DNA of 64,000 bases from Marinomonas polaris DSM 16579 (GCF_900129155.1 NZ_FQVF01000018.1:53008-117007); one strand, 5' to 3'. Positions 18,440 to 27,795 are shown, numbered from the stretch's first letter. Numbers and translations: made by a program. Notes: generated by a model from the sequence alone, not told the origin.

Positions 18440-18951
18440 GCTAGTATCCCTATTGCTAACGCAGCACAAGCTGTGCCTAACAAGGCTCCAATTACGGTAT
18501 CCGTTGGGAAATGAACGCCAAGAAAAATGCGCGATAAGCCCACATTTGCCGCCCAAAAATACAACATCAGGTTCATGCTTGGAAACCACTCAGATAAACA
18601 AAAGGCCATAAAAAATGCCCCTGAGGTATGTCCTGATGGAAAAGAAAATTGGTCAGAAGGAATAATAAAGCTGCTAAAATTATCGAGCGCATCAGCTGGA
18701 CGATTACGCTTAAAACCTCGTTTTAAAACAAGATATAGAATACGCTCGACAGCAAAGCCCAACAGCAAAACAAGCGTCAAAGTGAGCTCTCCAGCAAACC
18801 AAAATAAAAGCGCTAAAAAAGCATAAATCGGGCCATCCGCTGAAAATGAGACAGCGCGCCCAATACGAGTCAGTGTCGTTCGGTGCTTTCTAGCCATACA
18901 CCAAGAAAAAGTCTGTACATCTACTGCGTGGATATTCTGAAGTATGTTCAT
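18436..18951 (-). CDS. PAP2-family membrane phosphatase
   Basis: A 171-residue membrane protein with all three PAP2 motifs in order: K77-x6-R84-P85, PSGH (105-108) and S140-R141-x5-H147-x3-D151. Such enzymes dephosphorylate lipid phosphates such as undecaprenyl diphosphate or phosphatidic acid at the outer face of the inner membrane. The ATG at 18951 follows GAGGTG by 6 nt and is preferred to the GTG at 18960. It overlaps the downstream glycosyltransferase by 4 nt, so the two act together, likely on a lipid-linked substrate. Confidence 0.92.
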   Translation of the reverse strand: MNILQNIHAVDVQTFSWCMARKHRTTLTRIGRAVSFSADGPIYAFLALLFWFAGELTLTLVLLLGFAVERILYLVLKRGFKRNRPADALDNFSSFIIPSDQFSFPSGHTSGAFFMAFCLSEWFPSMNLMLYFWAANVGLSRIFLGVHFPTDTVIGALLGTACAALAIGILA

Positions 18952-19061
18952 ACTTATCACCTCACTGGTTTTGTCTTACTTTCAACATAAACCAGTAAAA
19001 TGTCCGTTCTGTGGCATTACTATGACAACTTAGTGACAGACAGTAATTACAACTTTCAGGC

Positions 19062-19086
19062 AAAAAAATACCTCGTCATAACGAGG
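19062..19086 (-). terminator. Rho-independent terminator after pldA
   Basis: Stem CCTCGT / ACGAGG with a CATA loop (19071-19086), with seven A residues at 19062-19068 giving the - strand T-tract. It lies about 46 bp beyond the pldA stop. Confidence 0.8.
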
Positions 19087-19132
19087 CACTTAGAAACATA
19101 AAATATCAGATTATTTAAAGCCTATTATCAAG

Positions 19133-20131
19133 CTATAACCAGTTAGTAAGCATTATCCCAATACCAAGCGACTGAGTTTGATGATTATAATCCAATAAAG
19201 ATTGTCCATAACCATTAAAGTATTGAATGTAGCCGCGCGTTTTACCCCACAAAGGAAAAGTAAAACCTACCTGTATAGCCCCTCTATTTTCTGATGATTT
19301 AAGGTTATTTCTCAACATTACGTCAATCGTATAATCATCAATAACGTGTATTATATTGAACTCACCATAGCCGTAATAGTTTTCAATATTCGGGTTATCA
19401 TCAACCTTTGAGCTCTCAGGAATCCGATACCAAGGCTTAAAAGAAAAAGCGGTATCGCCATGCTCAAACAGAAAATCCACATAAAATCGATTCCAAGAGC
19501 GAGACAGCTCATTTGACTGGCCATTGGACTGATGGACAAAGCCGTAAGACACATAATCTGGATTAATACCTAGAAAACCATGCTTTGGCTTGGTAACAAT
19601 AAACGCTTCAGGCTCATGGTTAGTATCGCGAAAAGGTGCAGAGATACTACTGTTATAAGCCTGCCAATAAGCTTGCTGAGTGTAAGCAAACCACAAACTA
19701 CTGTTTCTACCCACTACATCATATGCAACGGGAAACTTAAGGCTAAATTGAAACTTAAACTCCACACTTTGTAAACTTTCAGAATCGCTCGCATCGCCTA
19801 AAAAAGCACGATCGTTAGGATTAGATGTATAAGCAATAGGTAAAAAATAATTGGGTTTATGAGGCGTTAAAACAAACGGATTATTCACTGTCGCTGTTTC
19901 TCTATTCTCTCTTTGTCGCAATAACCCGTTGTCTTCTTTAGCCCGCTTAGCAGTAGATTCAGGCACTTGGGGCTCTTCAGGAGAGTAAGCATCATCCTCC
20001 TCGCCTTCCACAACCGTCGCTGTATCAGAGGTATTAAAAAAACTACCACCTGACTTATCTAACGTAGTTGATTCCACTTCAGCCCATAGCAAACTTGGAA
20101 GAAGCATTATTGAGCATACAATGGCTTTCAT
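19133..20131 (-). CDS. pldA: Outer membrane phospholipase A (OMPLA)
   Basis: A calcium-dependent beta-barrel phospholipase of the outer membrane. Signal peptide residues 1-17 (cleavage after LLWA). The active-site triad is visible: His200 and Ser202 in YGFVHQSNGQS, and Asn214 in SRSWNRFY, corresponding to His142, Ser144 and Asn156 of E. coli. It has 332 residues against about 289 in E. coli; the extra length is an acidic, low-complexity linker after the signal peptide (residues about 20-85). It is last in a group with the CHMI-like, dehydrogenase and VOC genes, 30 bp after the CHMI-like gene. Confidence 0.95.
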   Translation of the reverse strand: MKAIVCSIMLLPSLLWAEVESTTLDKSGGSFFNTSDTATVVEGEEDDAYSPEEPQVPESTAKRAKEDNGLLRQRENRETATVNNPFVLTPHKPNYFLPIAYTSNPNDRAFLGDASDSESLQSVEFKFQFSLKFPVAYDVVGRNSSLWFAYTQQAYWQAYNSSISAPFRDTNHEPEAFIVTKPKHGFLGINPDYVSYGFVHQSNGQSNELSRSWNRFYVDFLFEHGDTAFSFKPWYRIPESSKVDDNPNIENYYGYGEFNIIHVIDDYTIDVMLRNNLKSSENRGAIQVGFTFPLWGKTRGYIQYFNGYGQSLLDYNHQTQSLGIGIMLTNWL

Positions 20132-20161
20132 TACTAAAACCCTTAAGTGAAAAACACTATT

Positions 20162-20512
20162 TCATTGGGACAGAACGACCTTTTTAGCATAGGTATCACG
20201 TTCCATTTCACACACTTCGACCGAAAAACTAACATCTTTTAATGAAAATTGTGTTAATGCTTCTAGAACCAAATGAGAAAGATACTTTCTTTGCTCTATT
20301 GTGCGACCAGAAAGCATTCGCAGAATGACATGGACAAATGCATCTTCTTTTCCTGCTGTTAAAAAACTCTTATATGGAAAACTGCGTAATTTGATGTCTT
20401 CTTCAGTAAACAATGTCGAGGCAATACAAGCGCCTTTGACGGCTTCAAGAAGGTCAACTGGTGGCACTTCTTGTTCTAAATTTTGGCTATACTCAACAAT
20501 GCAATGTGGCAT
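20162..20512 (-). CDS. 5-carboxymethyl-2-hydroxymuconate delta-isomerase-like protein
   Basis: A 116-residue tautomerase-superfamily protein like HpcD/CHMI. It starts MPHCIVEYSQNLE, giving the catalytic N-terminal Pro after Met removal, and is close to the family length of about 125. CHMI acts in homoprotocatechuate degradation, but no other enzyme of that route is in the window, so the physiological substrate is uncertain. Same strand as the upstream dehydrogenase (37 bp) and the downstream pldA (30 bp). Confidence 0.88.
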   Translation of the reverse strand: MPHCIVEYSQNLEQEVPPVDLLEAVKGACIASTLFTEEDIKLRSFPYKSFLTAGKEDAFVHVILRMLSGRTIEQRKYLSHLVLEALTQFSLKDVSFSVEVCEMERDTYAKKVVLSQ

Positions 20513-20549
20513 TTAAGACTCCATTTTTAGATTTATTGGACGTATTTGA

Positions 20550-21485
20550 CTAATAACCACGAAGCATATCAATAGTCGGCGGAATATTACCCGTTAATCG
20601 ATACTGTTTAATATTCGTAGCAACAATTTCACTCGCACTAACAGGGTGTGTTGGTGCTGAAATATGTGGTAATACTGTAATAGAATCATGCAGCCAAAAC
20701 GAGTGATTTATAGGCAACGGCTCTTGCATGAAAACATCCAATACAGCGTGAGACAAATTCCCTTGATCAAGTTTCGCCAACAGAGCTTCATCATCAATTA
20801 TGAGACCACGGGCAAAATTAATTATGCTTGCTCCAACAGGCAGACAAGACAAGTTTTGATGATTAAGCAGACCCTTAGTCTCCATCGTCAAGGGCAAAAG
20901 GCAAACGAGTATATCACTTTGATTCAGCAATGGGATGAGCCCCTCTTCACCGTGAAAGCACTCCACGCCTTCAACCTGCTTTGGATTACGACTCCACCCA
21001 GCAACAGAAAAACCATTAGCAACTAAACGCTGCGCACTAACACGCCCTAATTCACCCAACCCAAGTACGCCAATTCGACGATCCTGAGCGCGCACCATAG
21101 GCTGCTGAACCCAAGACTGTAAAGTCTGTTGTTTAGCGTATCTTGGCATATCTCTATGAAGGAAAAGCGTCCAGGCTAAAACGGCTTCTGACATGGTTTC
21201 AGCCAAATTGGAGTCAACTAACCGAACAATCGAAAAAGATGGCGACGATAATTCATTGATCATGCGTTCTACACCGGCCCATACACTATGAACCCACTTC
21301 AATGAAGGAAGAGACAGTAAATCTTGAGGATCTGGGTTGGCGACAATAGCGATTTCACACAGCTGTTTTTGCTCTGCAGTTAAATCGGCAAAAGGGACAA
21401 TCACTTCATTGGGCATCGCTGCTGATAAATGCTTAATCCAAATATTTTGTTCTGCCAAATCTGCACGACTAATAAAAGGAATCAT
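20550..21485 (-). CDS. D-2-hydroxyacid dehydrogenase (GhrA-like)
   Basis: A 311-residue NAD(P)-dependent reductase of the glyoxylate/hydroxypyruvate type. The Rossmann motif is RRIGVLGLGELGRVSAQRL; the catalytic Arg lies in INFARGLIIDDEAL, the Glu in VFMQEPLP and the His in PHISAPTHP. The GhrA-like C-terminus and size fit hydroxypyruvate or glyoxylate reduction, but the substrate is inferred. Its ATG overlaps the stop of the upstream VOC gene (ATGA), so the two are translationally coupled. Confidence 0.92.
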   Translation of the reverse strand: MIPFISRADLAEQNIWIKHLSAAMPNEVIVPFADLTAEQKQLCEIAIVANPDPQDLLSLPSLKWVHSVWAGVERMINELSSPSFSIVRLVDSNLAETMSEAVLAWTLFLHRDMPRYAKQQTLQSWVQQPMVRAQDRRIGVLGLGELGRVSAQRLVANGFSVAGWSRNPKQVEGVECFHGEEGLIPLLNQSDILVCLLPLTMETKGLLNHQNLSCLPVGASIINFARGLIIDDEALLAKLDQGNLSHAVLDVFMQEPLPINHSFWLHDSITVLPHISAPTHPVSASEIVATNIKQYRLTGNIPPTIDMLRGY

Positions 21486-21895
21486 TTCTCATACACCTGA
21501 GCCAAGTCTTTAAATCCTTTTAACTCAATGGCATTACCACTTGGGTCTTTAAAAAACATAGTCCACTGCTCGCCTGGCAAGCCTTCAAAGCGAACACTTG
21601 GAGCAAGATCAAAAGCCACATTGGCTTCCGTTAAACGCTTTGCCAACTTCTGCCATTCATCTAACGGTAAAATCAACCCAAAGTGAGGCATAGGAACAAG
21701 ATGGTTTCCCACTCTACCTGTCTTTGTCGTCGGGCTTGGTTCGCCTAAATGAAGGGATAATTGATGTCCGTAAAAATCAAAATCCACCCAAGTCTCAGTG
21801 CTGCGCCCCTCTGTACAACCTAAAACCTGAGTATAAAAAAGGCGTGTTTCGTCTAAAGAAGTAACATGAAAGGCATAGTGAAATAAAGCAGACAT
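21482..21895 (-). CDS. VOC-fold protein (glyoxalase/dioxygenase superfamily)
   Basis: A 137-residue VOC protein starting MSALFHYAFHVTSLDETRLFYTQVLG. Metal ligands typical of the fold are visible: His in the first beta strand (YAFHV), His in MPHFGLIL, and Glu in the closing GNAIELKGF. The ATG at 21895 has GGGA 6 nt upstream and is preferred over 21910. It heads a probable operon with the dehydrogenase, CHMI-like and pldA genes. Substrate unknown. Confidence 0.88.
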   Translation of the reverse strand: MSALFHYAFHVTSLDETRLFYTQVLGCTEGRSTETWVDFDFYGHQLSLHLGEPSPTTKTGRVGNHLVPMPHFGLILPLDEWQKLAKRLTEANVAFDLAPSVRFEGLPGEQWTMFFKDPSGNAIELKGFKDLAQVYEK

Positions 21896-22345
21896 AAAGA
21901 GTCCCAACAAAAATGAATTAGGTTAGGAAAATACAGCACTCAGAGCAAAAGTAAACATGCAGCTCTGATACAGAGATGTATAGCAAGCGTTAAAAAAAGA
22001 AATACCTGACGCCCCTAAAACAACTGCAGAGTATCGAAATTACCGTATCCACCCACATCTTAAACCTCATAAATCAATGTCTCTATAACTTCGAATTTTC
22101 ATTAATTTCATTCACATCACTCTTTTTTTATCCGTTAACAACATCCCTAAAAATGTATTTTTGTATCAAGGCTTTGTCACGTTTGATGGTATTTTGTATC
22201 GATTTGCAAAGGGGCATATACAAGAAAATCATTATTAATATACTGCTGAAAATAACTTATTAAATTAAATGGTCATTTTTAAAAATATTTTATTTTATTG
22301 ACTACACTTACTTTGTTGAATGGTACAAACAGCTTAAGGATAAAC
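21896..22345. other. Intergenic region upstream of the chemotaxis operon
   Basis: 450 bp, strongly AT-rich towards its right end. It must hold the divergent promoters of the VOC operon and the che operon. A TTGACT hexamer at 22298 could be a -35 element but no good -10 follows at 16-18 bp. No sigma-28 or sigma-54 consensus was recognised. Confidence 0.5.
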
Positions 22346-23500
22346 ATGTTGCGATTTCTTCTTTGTCATTGTTTTGCGTTGGTTATAGCAGGAATTCTGG
22401 TATATGAATCTTTAATGTGGGAAGCCCTCACTGTTCTTGCCATTTTGGGTTTTATTCCAACTTTTTTATCTCGATCTAAAAAAGATAACCCTAGATCCTC
22501 TGCACGTCCTGAAAACGTACTAATAACACAACCGCATCAAGCTGATCATGTATCTATCCCTGAAGCACTTTTTAGCAGAGACTTAGTACCTATATTAAAC
22601 GTATGTTCAAATGACCTTAGTAATGTACTTGCTACACAAAAAAGTGCTGTAGAGCTATTAAATAATGCATTTGTAGAGACGAACTCGCTAATCGAACAAC
22701 AAGCCAATTGCATTCACCATTTGGTAGAAACCGATAGTGAGGATAATAAATATTACAGTGAAGTCATGCGTGACTTTGCCGCACAGACGGCAACCACGCT
22801 AGATAAATTCATCGAAAGTACAATTGAAATGTCAGCCTCATCCATGGAGCTCCTTTCAAAAGTAAATGAAATTCATGATGAAATGCCTGAGATAGCAAAA
22901 GCCTTAAAAGACATTGATGATATTGCTGATCAAACCAATCTTTTAGCACTTAATGCGGCTATTGAAGCTGCCAGAGCCGGTGAAGCTGGACGAGGTTTTG
23001 CAGTTGTTGCAGATGAAGTCCGCTCGCTATCAAATCGCTCTTCAGGCTTTAGTATTGCTATCCAATCTCGCCTTAGCAAAATCCAAGACCAGGTTTCTAA
23101 CCTAACGAAATCTATGGAAAAACTGGCCGCCCATGATGTGACCTACATCATGGAGTCTAAAAAAACTATGAATAGTGCTTTGGAGCATATTGTTAACAAA
23201 GCCGAAGAAGATGCGGGTATTACACTAGAGCTAGAGAATCTTGCTAAGTCCTTAGAGTCAGCCATATTTGATGCAACCAGAGCACTACAGTTTGACGATA
23301 TTAATGGACAAAACATTGTCTACACAATTGAAGTCTTAGAGTTTATGGGTGAGCAGCTGAGCTCTGTCAACGATGACTCGTCAGACAATATAGAGCATGT
23401 TTTAAGGGATAAATTAGAAATAATCAAACAACGTAGCCAGCAAAAACATAACCCTGTTTCTCAACAAAATATTGAAAGCGGCGACATTGATTTGTTTTAA
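22346..23500 (+). CDS. Short membrane-anchored chemoreceptor-like protein (first gene of che operon)
   Basis: About 384 residues from the ATG at 22346 (AAGGA 5 nt upstream). Two closely spaced N-terminal hydrophobic helices (residues about 3-40) have no periplasmic sensor between them. A receptor signalling hairpin follows ([36 protein letters not shown]), so it may interact with CheA/CheW. The coiled coil beyond the hairpin diverges ([12 protein letters not shown]) from ordinary MCPs. The C-terminus is ESGDIDLF, nearly the same as the end of CheD in this operon. It may tune or recruit the operon's signalling array. Next gene follows after 19 bp. Confidence 0.85.
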   Translation: MLRFLLCHCFALVIAGILVYESLMWEALTVLAILGFIPTFLSRSKKDNPRSSARPENVLITQPHQADHVSIPEALFSRDLVPILNVCSNDLSNVLATQKSAVELLNNAFVETNSLIEQQANCIHHLVETDSEDNKYYSEVMRDFAAQTATTLDKFIESTIEMSASSMELLSKVNEIHDEMPEIAKALKDIDDIADQTNLLALNAAIEAARAGEAGRGFAVVADEVRSLSNRSSGFSIAIQSRLSKIQDQVSNLTKSMEKLAAHDVTYIMESKKTMNSALEHIVNKAEEDAGITLELENLAKSLESAIFDATRALQFDDINGQNIVYTIEVLEFMGEQLSSVNDDSSDNIEHVLRDKLEIIKQRSQQKHNPVSQQNIESGDIDLF

Positions 23501-23519
23501 ATAAGGACGAGAGGTTCGC

Positions 23520-23798
23520 ATGTCAGAATTAATAATTATTAATATGCCTGAAAGATTCGATTTTAGTACACATGGGTGGTTTACCAAGGCCTATGAAGAA
23601 GCATTAAGGAAAACAAAAAAGATAGTCTTAGACTTTTCTCGTGTCTCCTACGTTGACTCATCAGCTCTCGGAATGATGGTACTTTTGCATCGTCAATTAA
23701 GTGCGAACTCTGGTCACTGCGCCATCCGAAATATACACGGTACAGCAAAAGACATTTTAGATATGGCTAATTTTGAGAAGCTATTTAGCTATGAATAA
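23520..23798 (+). CDS. STAS-domain protein (anti-sigma-factor antagonist-like)
   Basis: A 92-residue single-domain STAS protein like SpoIIAA. The conserved serine region is KIVLDFSRVSYVDSSALGMM, where one Ser of DSSALG is the usual phosphorylation site. The partner is almost certainly the next gene, whose ATG overlaps the end of this one by 8 nt and which contains both a PP2C-type phosphatase and a HATPase kinase-like domain. Together they form a partner-switching unit inside a chemotaxis operon. Confidence 0.92.
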   Translation: MSELIIINMPERFDFSTHGWFTKAYEEALRKTKKIVLDFSRVSYVDSSALGMMVLLHRQLSANSGHCAIRNIHGTAKDILDMANFEKLFSYE

Positions 23799-25446
23799 GA
23801 TAAGCAAAGTTCTTTTATTAGAGGATAACGCTTCAACTCGATTGATTGTGTCTAAGGCACTTCAAATAAAAGGAATTGAGGTGATCTTAACATCGACGCT
23901 TGAAGAGGCTCGTCAGTGTTTTGGTGATAACTCTATAAAACTTTTCTTATTGGATGTTCATTTGCCGGATGGAATGTCTGATGAATTAATTCCACAGATT
24001 CGTCGACTCTACCCTATGGCACCTATTTTGATGATAACAGCAGAATATGATAGCTCGCACATGGCTCGTTTGTTTGATGCTGGCGTAAAAGATTTTATTC
24101 AAAAACCGATTCTACCACTGCTCTTATCAAACAAAGTACAAAGTTTTCTTGATTGGTCAGAAGTAGAATTGGCTCTCTTTAGAGCAAATGAAAACTACCT
24201 CAGTATCATGCAAGAAAAAGAGCAAGAAGAAGCGCTCGCTTTTTTTGTCTACGATCATATCTTACATACCCACTCTTGCTCTATTGAAGGTGTTGATGTC
24301 GCCACTCTCTCTAGCGGAAGGTTTTGTGGTGATATTCTAATATCGGCAAAATCCCCAAACGGCAACTTAATTATTATGCTGGGCGATGCAACGGGACACG
24401 GTATGGCTGCGGCCATTACCGTTTACCCAATGGTTGTGACCTTTAACGCCATGGTAAAAAAAGGCTTATCACTAGGTGCTATTCTACGAGAACTGAGCGA
24501 CAAACACTCAGAAACAGTACCCAGTAACCGTTTTTTTGCCTGTATTTTAATCGAAATATCTCTGTCGAAAAATACTATTAGTATCTGGAATGGCGGGATG
24601 CCGAATGTACTTATTTTCGATCACCATAAACAACTAATCGATCAAATTACGGCGAAAAACATGGCTATAGGTATTTTGCCAACCAACGATATAAGCACTA
24701 AATTTGAAACATTCCCACTTAATAGCATTGAATACCTTTCTTTTTTTAGCGATGGCTTAATTGAAAATAAACGCCATAAAGAACAAACACTTAGTTTCGA
24801 TGATGTCTATTCTATTATTGCTGAATTCCCGAGCGACCCAGAGTATACAATTACTCGAATGCATGCCATGGAAGCTGATTTAAACAGCAGCCATGATGAC
24901 ATGACCTTATGCAGTTTAAATCTAGGAATATTGAGACAAGAACTCTCAGACAGCCCTGTAGCGAAACACAGCCCCAAAGGGAACTTTTCATTTAGCTTTG
25001 AACTATTTGGAGACTCGCTATTAAATGATCATTTCACTTTAAAACTAGTAGAACTCATTGAAAGCTATGGCTTTTCTCAGTCATTTTGCCAACGTTTTTT
25101 TACCGTGATGACAGAGCTAATCGTTAATTCAGTGGATCACGGAATTTTAAATATTCAATCCAATTTGAAAAAAGCAGATTTTATTTCTTATCTTGATAAT
25201 AGAAATGCAGCTATTAGTACCCTAAGTGATAACCAAAAAATCACCGTATCACTTAGTTGGGAATCATCCAAGAAATCGCTTTTCTTATGCGTATCTGACT
25301 CCGGTAATGGCTACCAAATAGATAAAGAAATAAACACTTCAAACGATCAGACCTACGGTCGAGGCTTAGGCATTTTAAATACCTTATGCAATGACTTTAT
25401 CTATGATCAAAATACCAATACAACACATGCAACCTTACGATACTAG
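23791..25446 (+). CDS. Response regulator with PP2C (SpoIIE) phosphatase and HATPase domains
   Basis: A 551-residue cytoplasmic protein. Domains in order: receiver (residues 5-120, phospho-acceptor Asp55 in LFLLDVHLP, Lys105 in DFIQKP); SpoIIE-type PP2C phosphatase (about 165-375; GDILISAK, GDATGHGMAAA, FFSDGLIE and SHDDMTL carry the metal ligands); HATPase of the anti-sigma kinase type (about 410-550; MTELIVNSVDHGIL N-box, DSGNGY, GRGLGIL). The layout resembles Pseudomonas HsbR. The receiver is a likely CheA target, and the output domains would set the phosphorylation state of the STAS protein. Start at 23791, overlapping the STAS gene; the earlier TTG was rejected. Confidence 0.93.
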   Translation: MNKISKVLLLEDNASTRLIVSKALQIKGIEVILTSTLEEARQCFGDNSIKLFLLDVHLPDGMSDELIPQIRRLYPMAPILMITAEYDSSHMARLFDAGVKDFIQKPILPLLLSNKVQSFLDWSEVELALFRANENYLSIMQEKEQEEALAFFVYDHILHTHSCSIEGVDVATLSSGRFCGDILISAKSPNGNLIIMLGDATGHGMAAAITVYPMVVTFNAMVKKGLSLGAILRELSDKHSETVPSNRFFACILIEISLSKNTISIWNGGMPNVLIFDHHKQLIDQITAKNMAIGILPTNDISTKFETFPLNSIEYLSFFSDGLIENKRHKEQTLSFDDVYSIIAEFPSDPEYTITRMHAMEADLNSSHDDMTLCSLNLGILRQELSDSPVAKHSPKGNFSFSFELFGDSLLNDHFTLKLVELIESYGFSQSFCQRFFTVMTELIVNSVDHGILNIQSNLKKADFISYLDNRNAAISTLSDNQKITVSLSWESSKKSLFLCVSDSGNGYQIDKEINTSNDQTYGRGLGILNTLCNDFIYDQNTNTTHATLRY

Positions 25447-25454
25447 GATGAATT

Positions 25455-25820
25455 ATGAGCAAAAAACTACTTGTCGTAGATGACTCACCTTCTGTTCGCC
25501 AGATGGTGGAAATGACCTTAAAAGGGGCTGGATACGCTGTAAAAACAGCGAATGATGGTCAAGCAGCCTTAAGCCTTTGTAAGACGGAAATATTTGATTT
25601 TGTACTGACCGATCAAAATATGCCCAATATGGATGGCCTTACATTAATAAAATCGCTACGTGCGATGCCAAGTTATGCTCGGGTTCCTCTTATTGTTCTA
25701 ACAACAGAGGCTGGGGAAACCATGAAACAGAAAGGCAAAGCAGCAGGAGCTACTGGATGGATGGTCAAACCATTTGATCCTAAAAAACTGCTTGAAGTCG
25801 TTGCGAAAGTGCTTCGTTAA
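25455..25820 (+). CDS. cheY: CheY-type single-domain response regulator
   Basis: A 121-residue receiver with acidic pocket D9-D10, phospho-acceptor Asp53 (VLTDQNMPNMDG), Thr83/Thr84 and Lys105 (WMVKPFD). It lies between the receiver-phosphatase gene (8 bp) and cheA (33 bp), so it is a target of the CheA in this operon. As in Pseudomonas Che2, whether it binds the flagellar switch is not evident from the sequence. Confidence 0.95.
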   Translation: MSKKLLVVDDSPSVRQMVEMTLKGAGYAVKTANDGQAALSLCKTEIFDFVLTDQNMPNMDGLTLIKSLRAMPSYARVPLIVLTTEAGETMKQKGKAAGATGWMVKPFDPKKLLEVVAKVLR

Positions 25821-25853
25821 GAGCCTCATTTTGCGAGTTCATTGAGAGACAGT

Positions 25854-27782
25854 ATGGATAATTTAAGTCAATACAATGAGGTTTTTTTCGAGGAGGCGCA
25901 AGAGCACCTCGAGACAATGGAAACACTATTACTTGCTTACGATATTGATGCGCCTGATATGGAGGAGCTAAATAGTGTTTTTCGAGCCGCTCACTCCATT
26001 AAAGGTGGAAGTGACATATTTGGCTTCAAAGCTTTGACAGGGCTGACTCATGTCATGGAGAACATGCTGGACTCTGCGAGAAATAATGAGCTGATCTTAA
26101 CAACCGATCTCATCACTGTTCTGCTGGAAACAACAGACGTCCTTAAAAATATTCTTAGCTGTTATCGCGAAGAAAGTGAAATTGATTGGGAAATCATCGA
26201 AGCAAGTAAAGCAAGGCTAGGAGCGACATTACAAGAAGTAACAGGCTCAGGTGAACGAGTTGATGCCCTCCTTGAAGAAGATGGGGAAGATCAAGGGTTT
26301 GGCTTTTTTGATAATAACGACGATGAGGATGAGGAAGATCAAGGTTTTGGCTTTTTTGAAGAAGACTTTGATGTTGTCAAAGACTCCACAAATGAAGAGG
26401 ATGTTGGCTTTGGTTTTTTCGATGAAAATATCGGCGAATCAAATGAAACGCCAAGTGAAGATGAAAACATAGGCTATGGATTCTTTAATGATGAGCCCCA
26501 AGTGGAAACGCCAGCACAAGGGAATATTAAAATCTCGCTGCCAACGGATCAATCAACCACACCAAAAATATTAGCAAACAAGACAGCACCAAGTAAAACG
26601 TCTGAAACAAAATCGGAAGCCTCAAGCATTCGGGTCGAAACAAATAAAATCGATAAACTGGTCAACCTAGTCGGCGAACTAGTTATTACCCAATCGATGT
26701 TGAACTTAATTGGCAGCGAAGTCCACGAAAGCATCGCTGATAAAATGCAATCAGCTTTAATCGAGCTTGAAAGAAATACCAGAGAAATTCAAGAAGCCGT
26801 TATGTCGGTTCGAATGCTGCCTATTTCATTTGTATTTAACCGTTTCCCCAGACTTGTCCGAGATTTATCAACGAAGTTAGAGAAAAAAATAAATCTGGTT
26901 ATTGAAGGCGGAAATACAGAAATTGACAAAAATTTAGTAGAGAAAATATCCGACCCTCTTCTACATTTAATAAGAAACAGTGTTGATCATGGCATTGAAA
27001 TGCCATCAAAACGTATGGAAGTAAATAAAGATGAAACCGGAATAGTTAAGCTTTCTGCAGCTCAAAGGGGCGGTGAAATTGTAATTACCATAGCGGATGA
27101 TGGTGCAGGCTTAAATAGAGAACGAATCATCGAAAAGGCGTTAGAAAAAGAAATCTCTTTACCAGAACCCTTATCTGACAATGCCGTTTGGCAGCTTATA
27201 TTCGAAGCGGGCTTTTCCACCGCAGCAGAGGTCACAGATGTATCTGGTCGAGGCGTTGGTATGGATGTGGTGCGTCGAAATATCGAGTCTTTAGGTGGAC
27301 GCATTGATATCACGTCAGCGGCAGGAATTGGAACAGTATTTACCATCAGCTTACCTTTAACGTTAGCCATCCTTGATGGGATGACGGTTGAGGCTTCAGA
27401 TCAGGTATTTATTATTCCTCTAGTCAATATCGTAGAAAGCATTCAACCGATTGCAGAACAGATTAAACGCATAAAAGGAAAGCAACTACTTTGGGTTCGA
27501 GAAGAATACTGGCCTCTCATCGATATTGGAAAAACATTAGGCGGAAATACAACAGCAACGAACTTAGAAACGGGCATTGTTGTTTTAGTTGAGACTTCAA
27601 AGCAACGATTTGGTTTAGTGATTGATTCCCTTTTAGGTCAGCAACAAGTCGTGATTAAAAACTTAGAACGACATTATCGTCGAGTAGAAGGAATTGCTGG
27701 TGCGACCATAATGGGCGATGGAAGTGTCGCGTTAATTTTGGACGTTGACTCCATGACACAATTCATTCAGTTGAACTTATAA
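25854..27782 (+). CDS. cheA: CheA histidine kinase
   Basis: A 642-residue kinase from the ATG at 25854. P1/Hpt domain with phospho-acceptor His47 (FRAAHSIKGGSDIFGF). P3 dimerisation domain begins near residue 260 (NKIDKLVNLVGELVITQSMLNLI). P4 kinase domain has the N-box DPLLHLIRNSVDHGIE and the G-box SGRGVGMDVVRRNI; P5 CheW-like domain closes the protein. No folded P2 domain is apparent: residues about 135-255 are an acidic linker with four GFGFF-type repeats (148-152, 164-168, 185-189, 207-211), which may replace P2 as CheY/CheB docking sites. cheW follows after 13 bp. Confidence 0.97.
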   Translation: MDNLSQYNEVFFEEAQEHLETMETLLLAYDIDAPDMEELNSVFRAAHSIKGGSDIFGFKALTGLTHVMENMLDSARNNELILTTDLITVLLETTDVLKNILSCYREESEIDWEIIEASKARLGATLQEVTGSGERVDALLEEDGEDQGFGFFDNNDDEDEEDQGFGFFEEDFDVVKDSTNEEDVGFGFFDENIGESNETPSEDENIGYGFFNDEPQVETPAQGNIKISLPTDQSTTPKILANKTAPSKTSETKSEASSIRVETNKIDKLVNLVGELVITQSMLNLIGSEVHESIADKMQSALIELERNTREIQEAVMSVRMLPISFVFNRFPRLVRDLSTKLEKKINLVIEGGNTEIDKNLVEKISDPLLHLIRNSVDHGIEMPSKRMEVNKDETGIVKLSAAQRGGEIVITIADDGAGLNRERIIEKALEKEISLPEPLSDNAVWQLIFEAGFSTAAEVTDVSGRGVGMDVVRRNIESLGGRIDITSAAGIGTVFTISLPLTLAILDGMTVEASDQVFIIPLVNIVESIQPIAEQIKRIKGKQLLWVREEYWPLIDIGKTLGGNTTATNLETGIVVLVETSKQRFGLVIDSLLGQQQVVIKNLERHYRRVEGIAGATIMGDGSVALILDVDSMTQFIQLNL

Positions 27783-27795
27783 GGAGGCATTTATT

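Noticed and set aside
18440..18589. N-terminal extension of the glycosyltransferase
   Set aside because: It would overlap the PAP2 gene by 150 bp; family members start at MKILYG, which coincides with the ATGA overlap.
26251..26472. Met/Lys-rich frame overlapping the cheA linker
   Set aside because: Out-of-frame reading of the GFGFF repeat DNA; no ribosome site.
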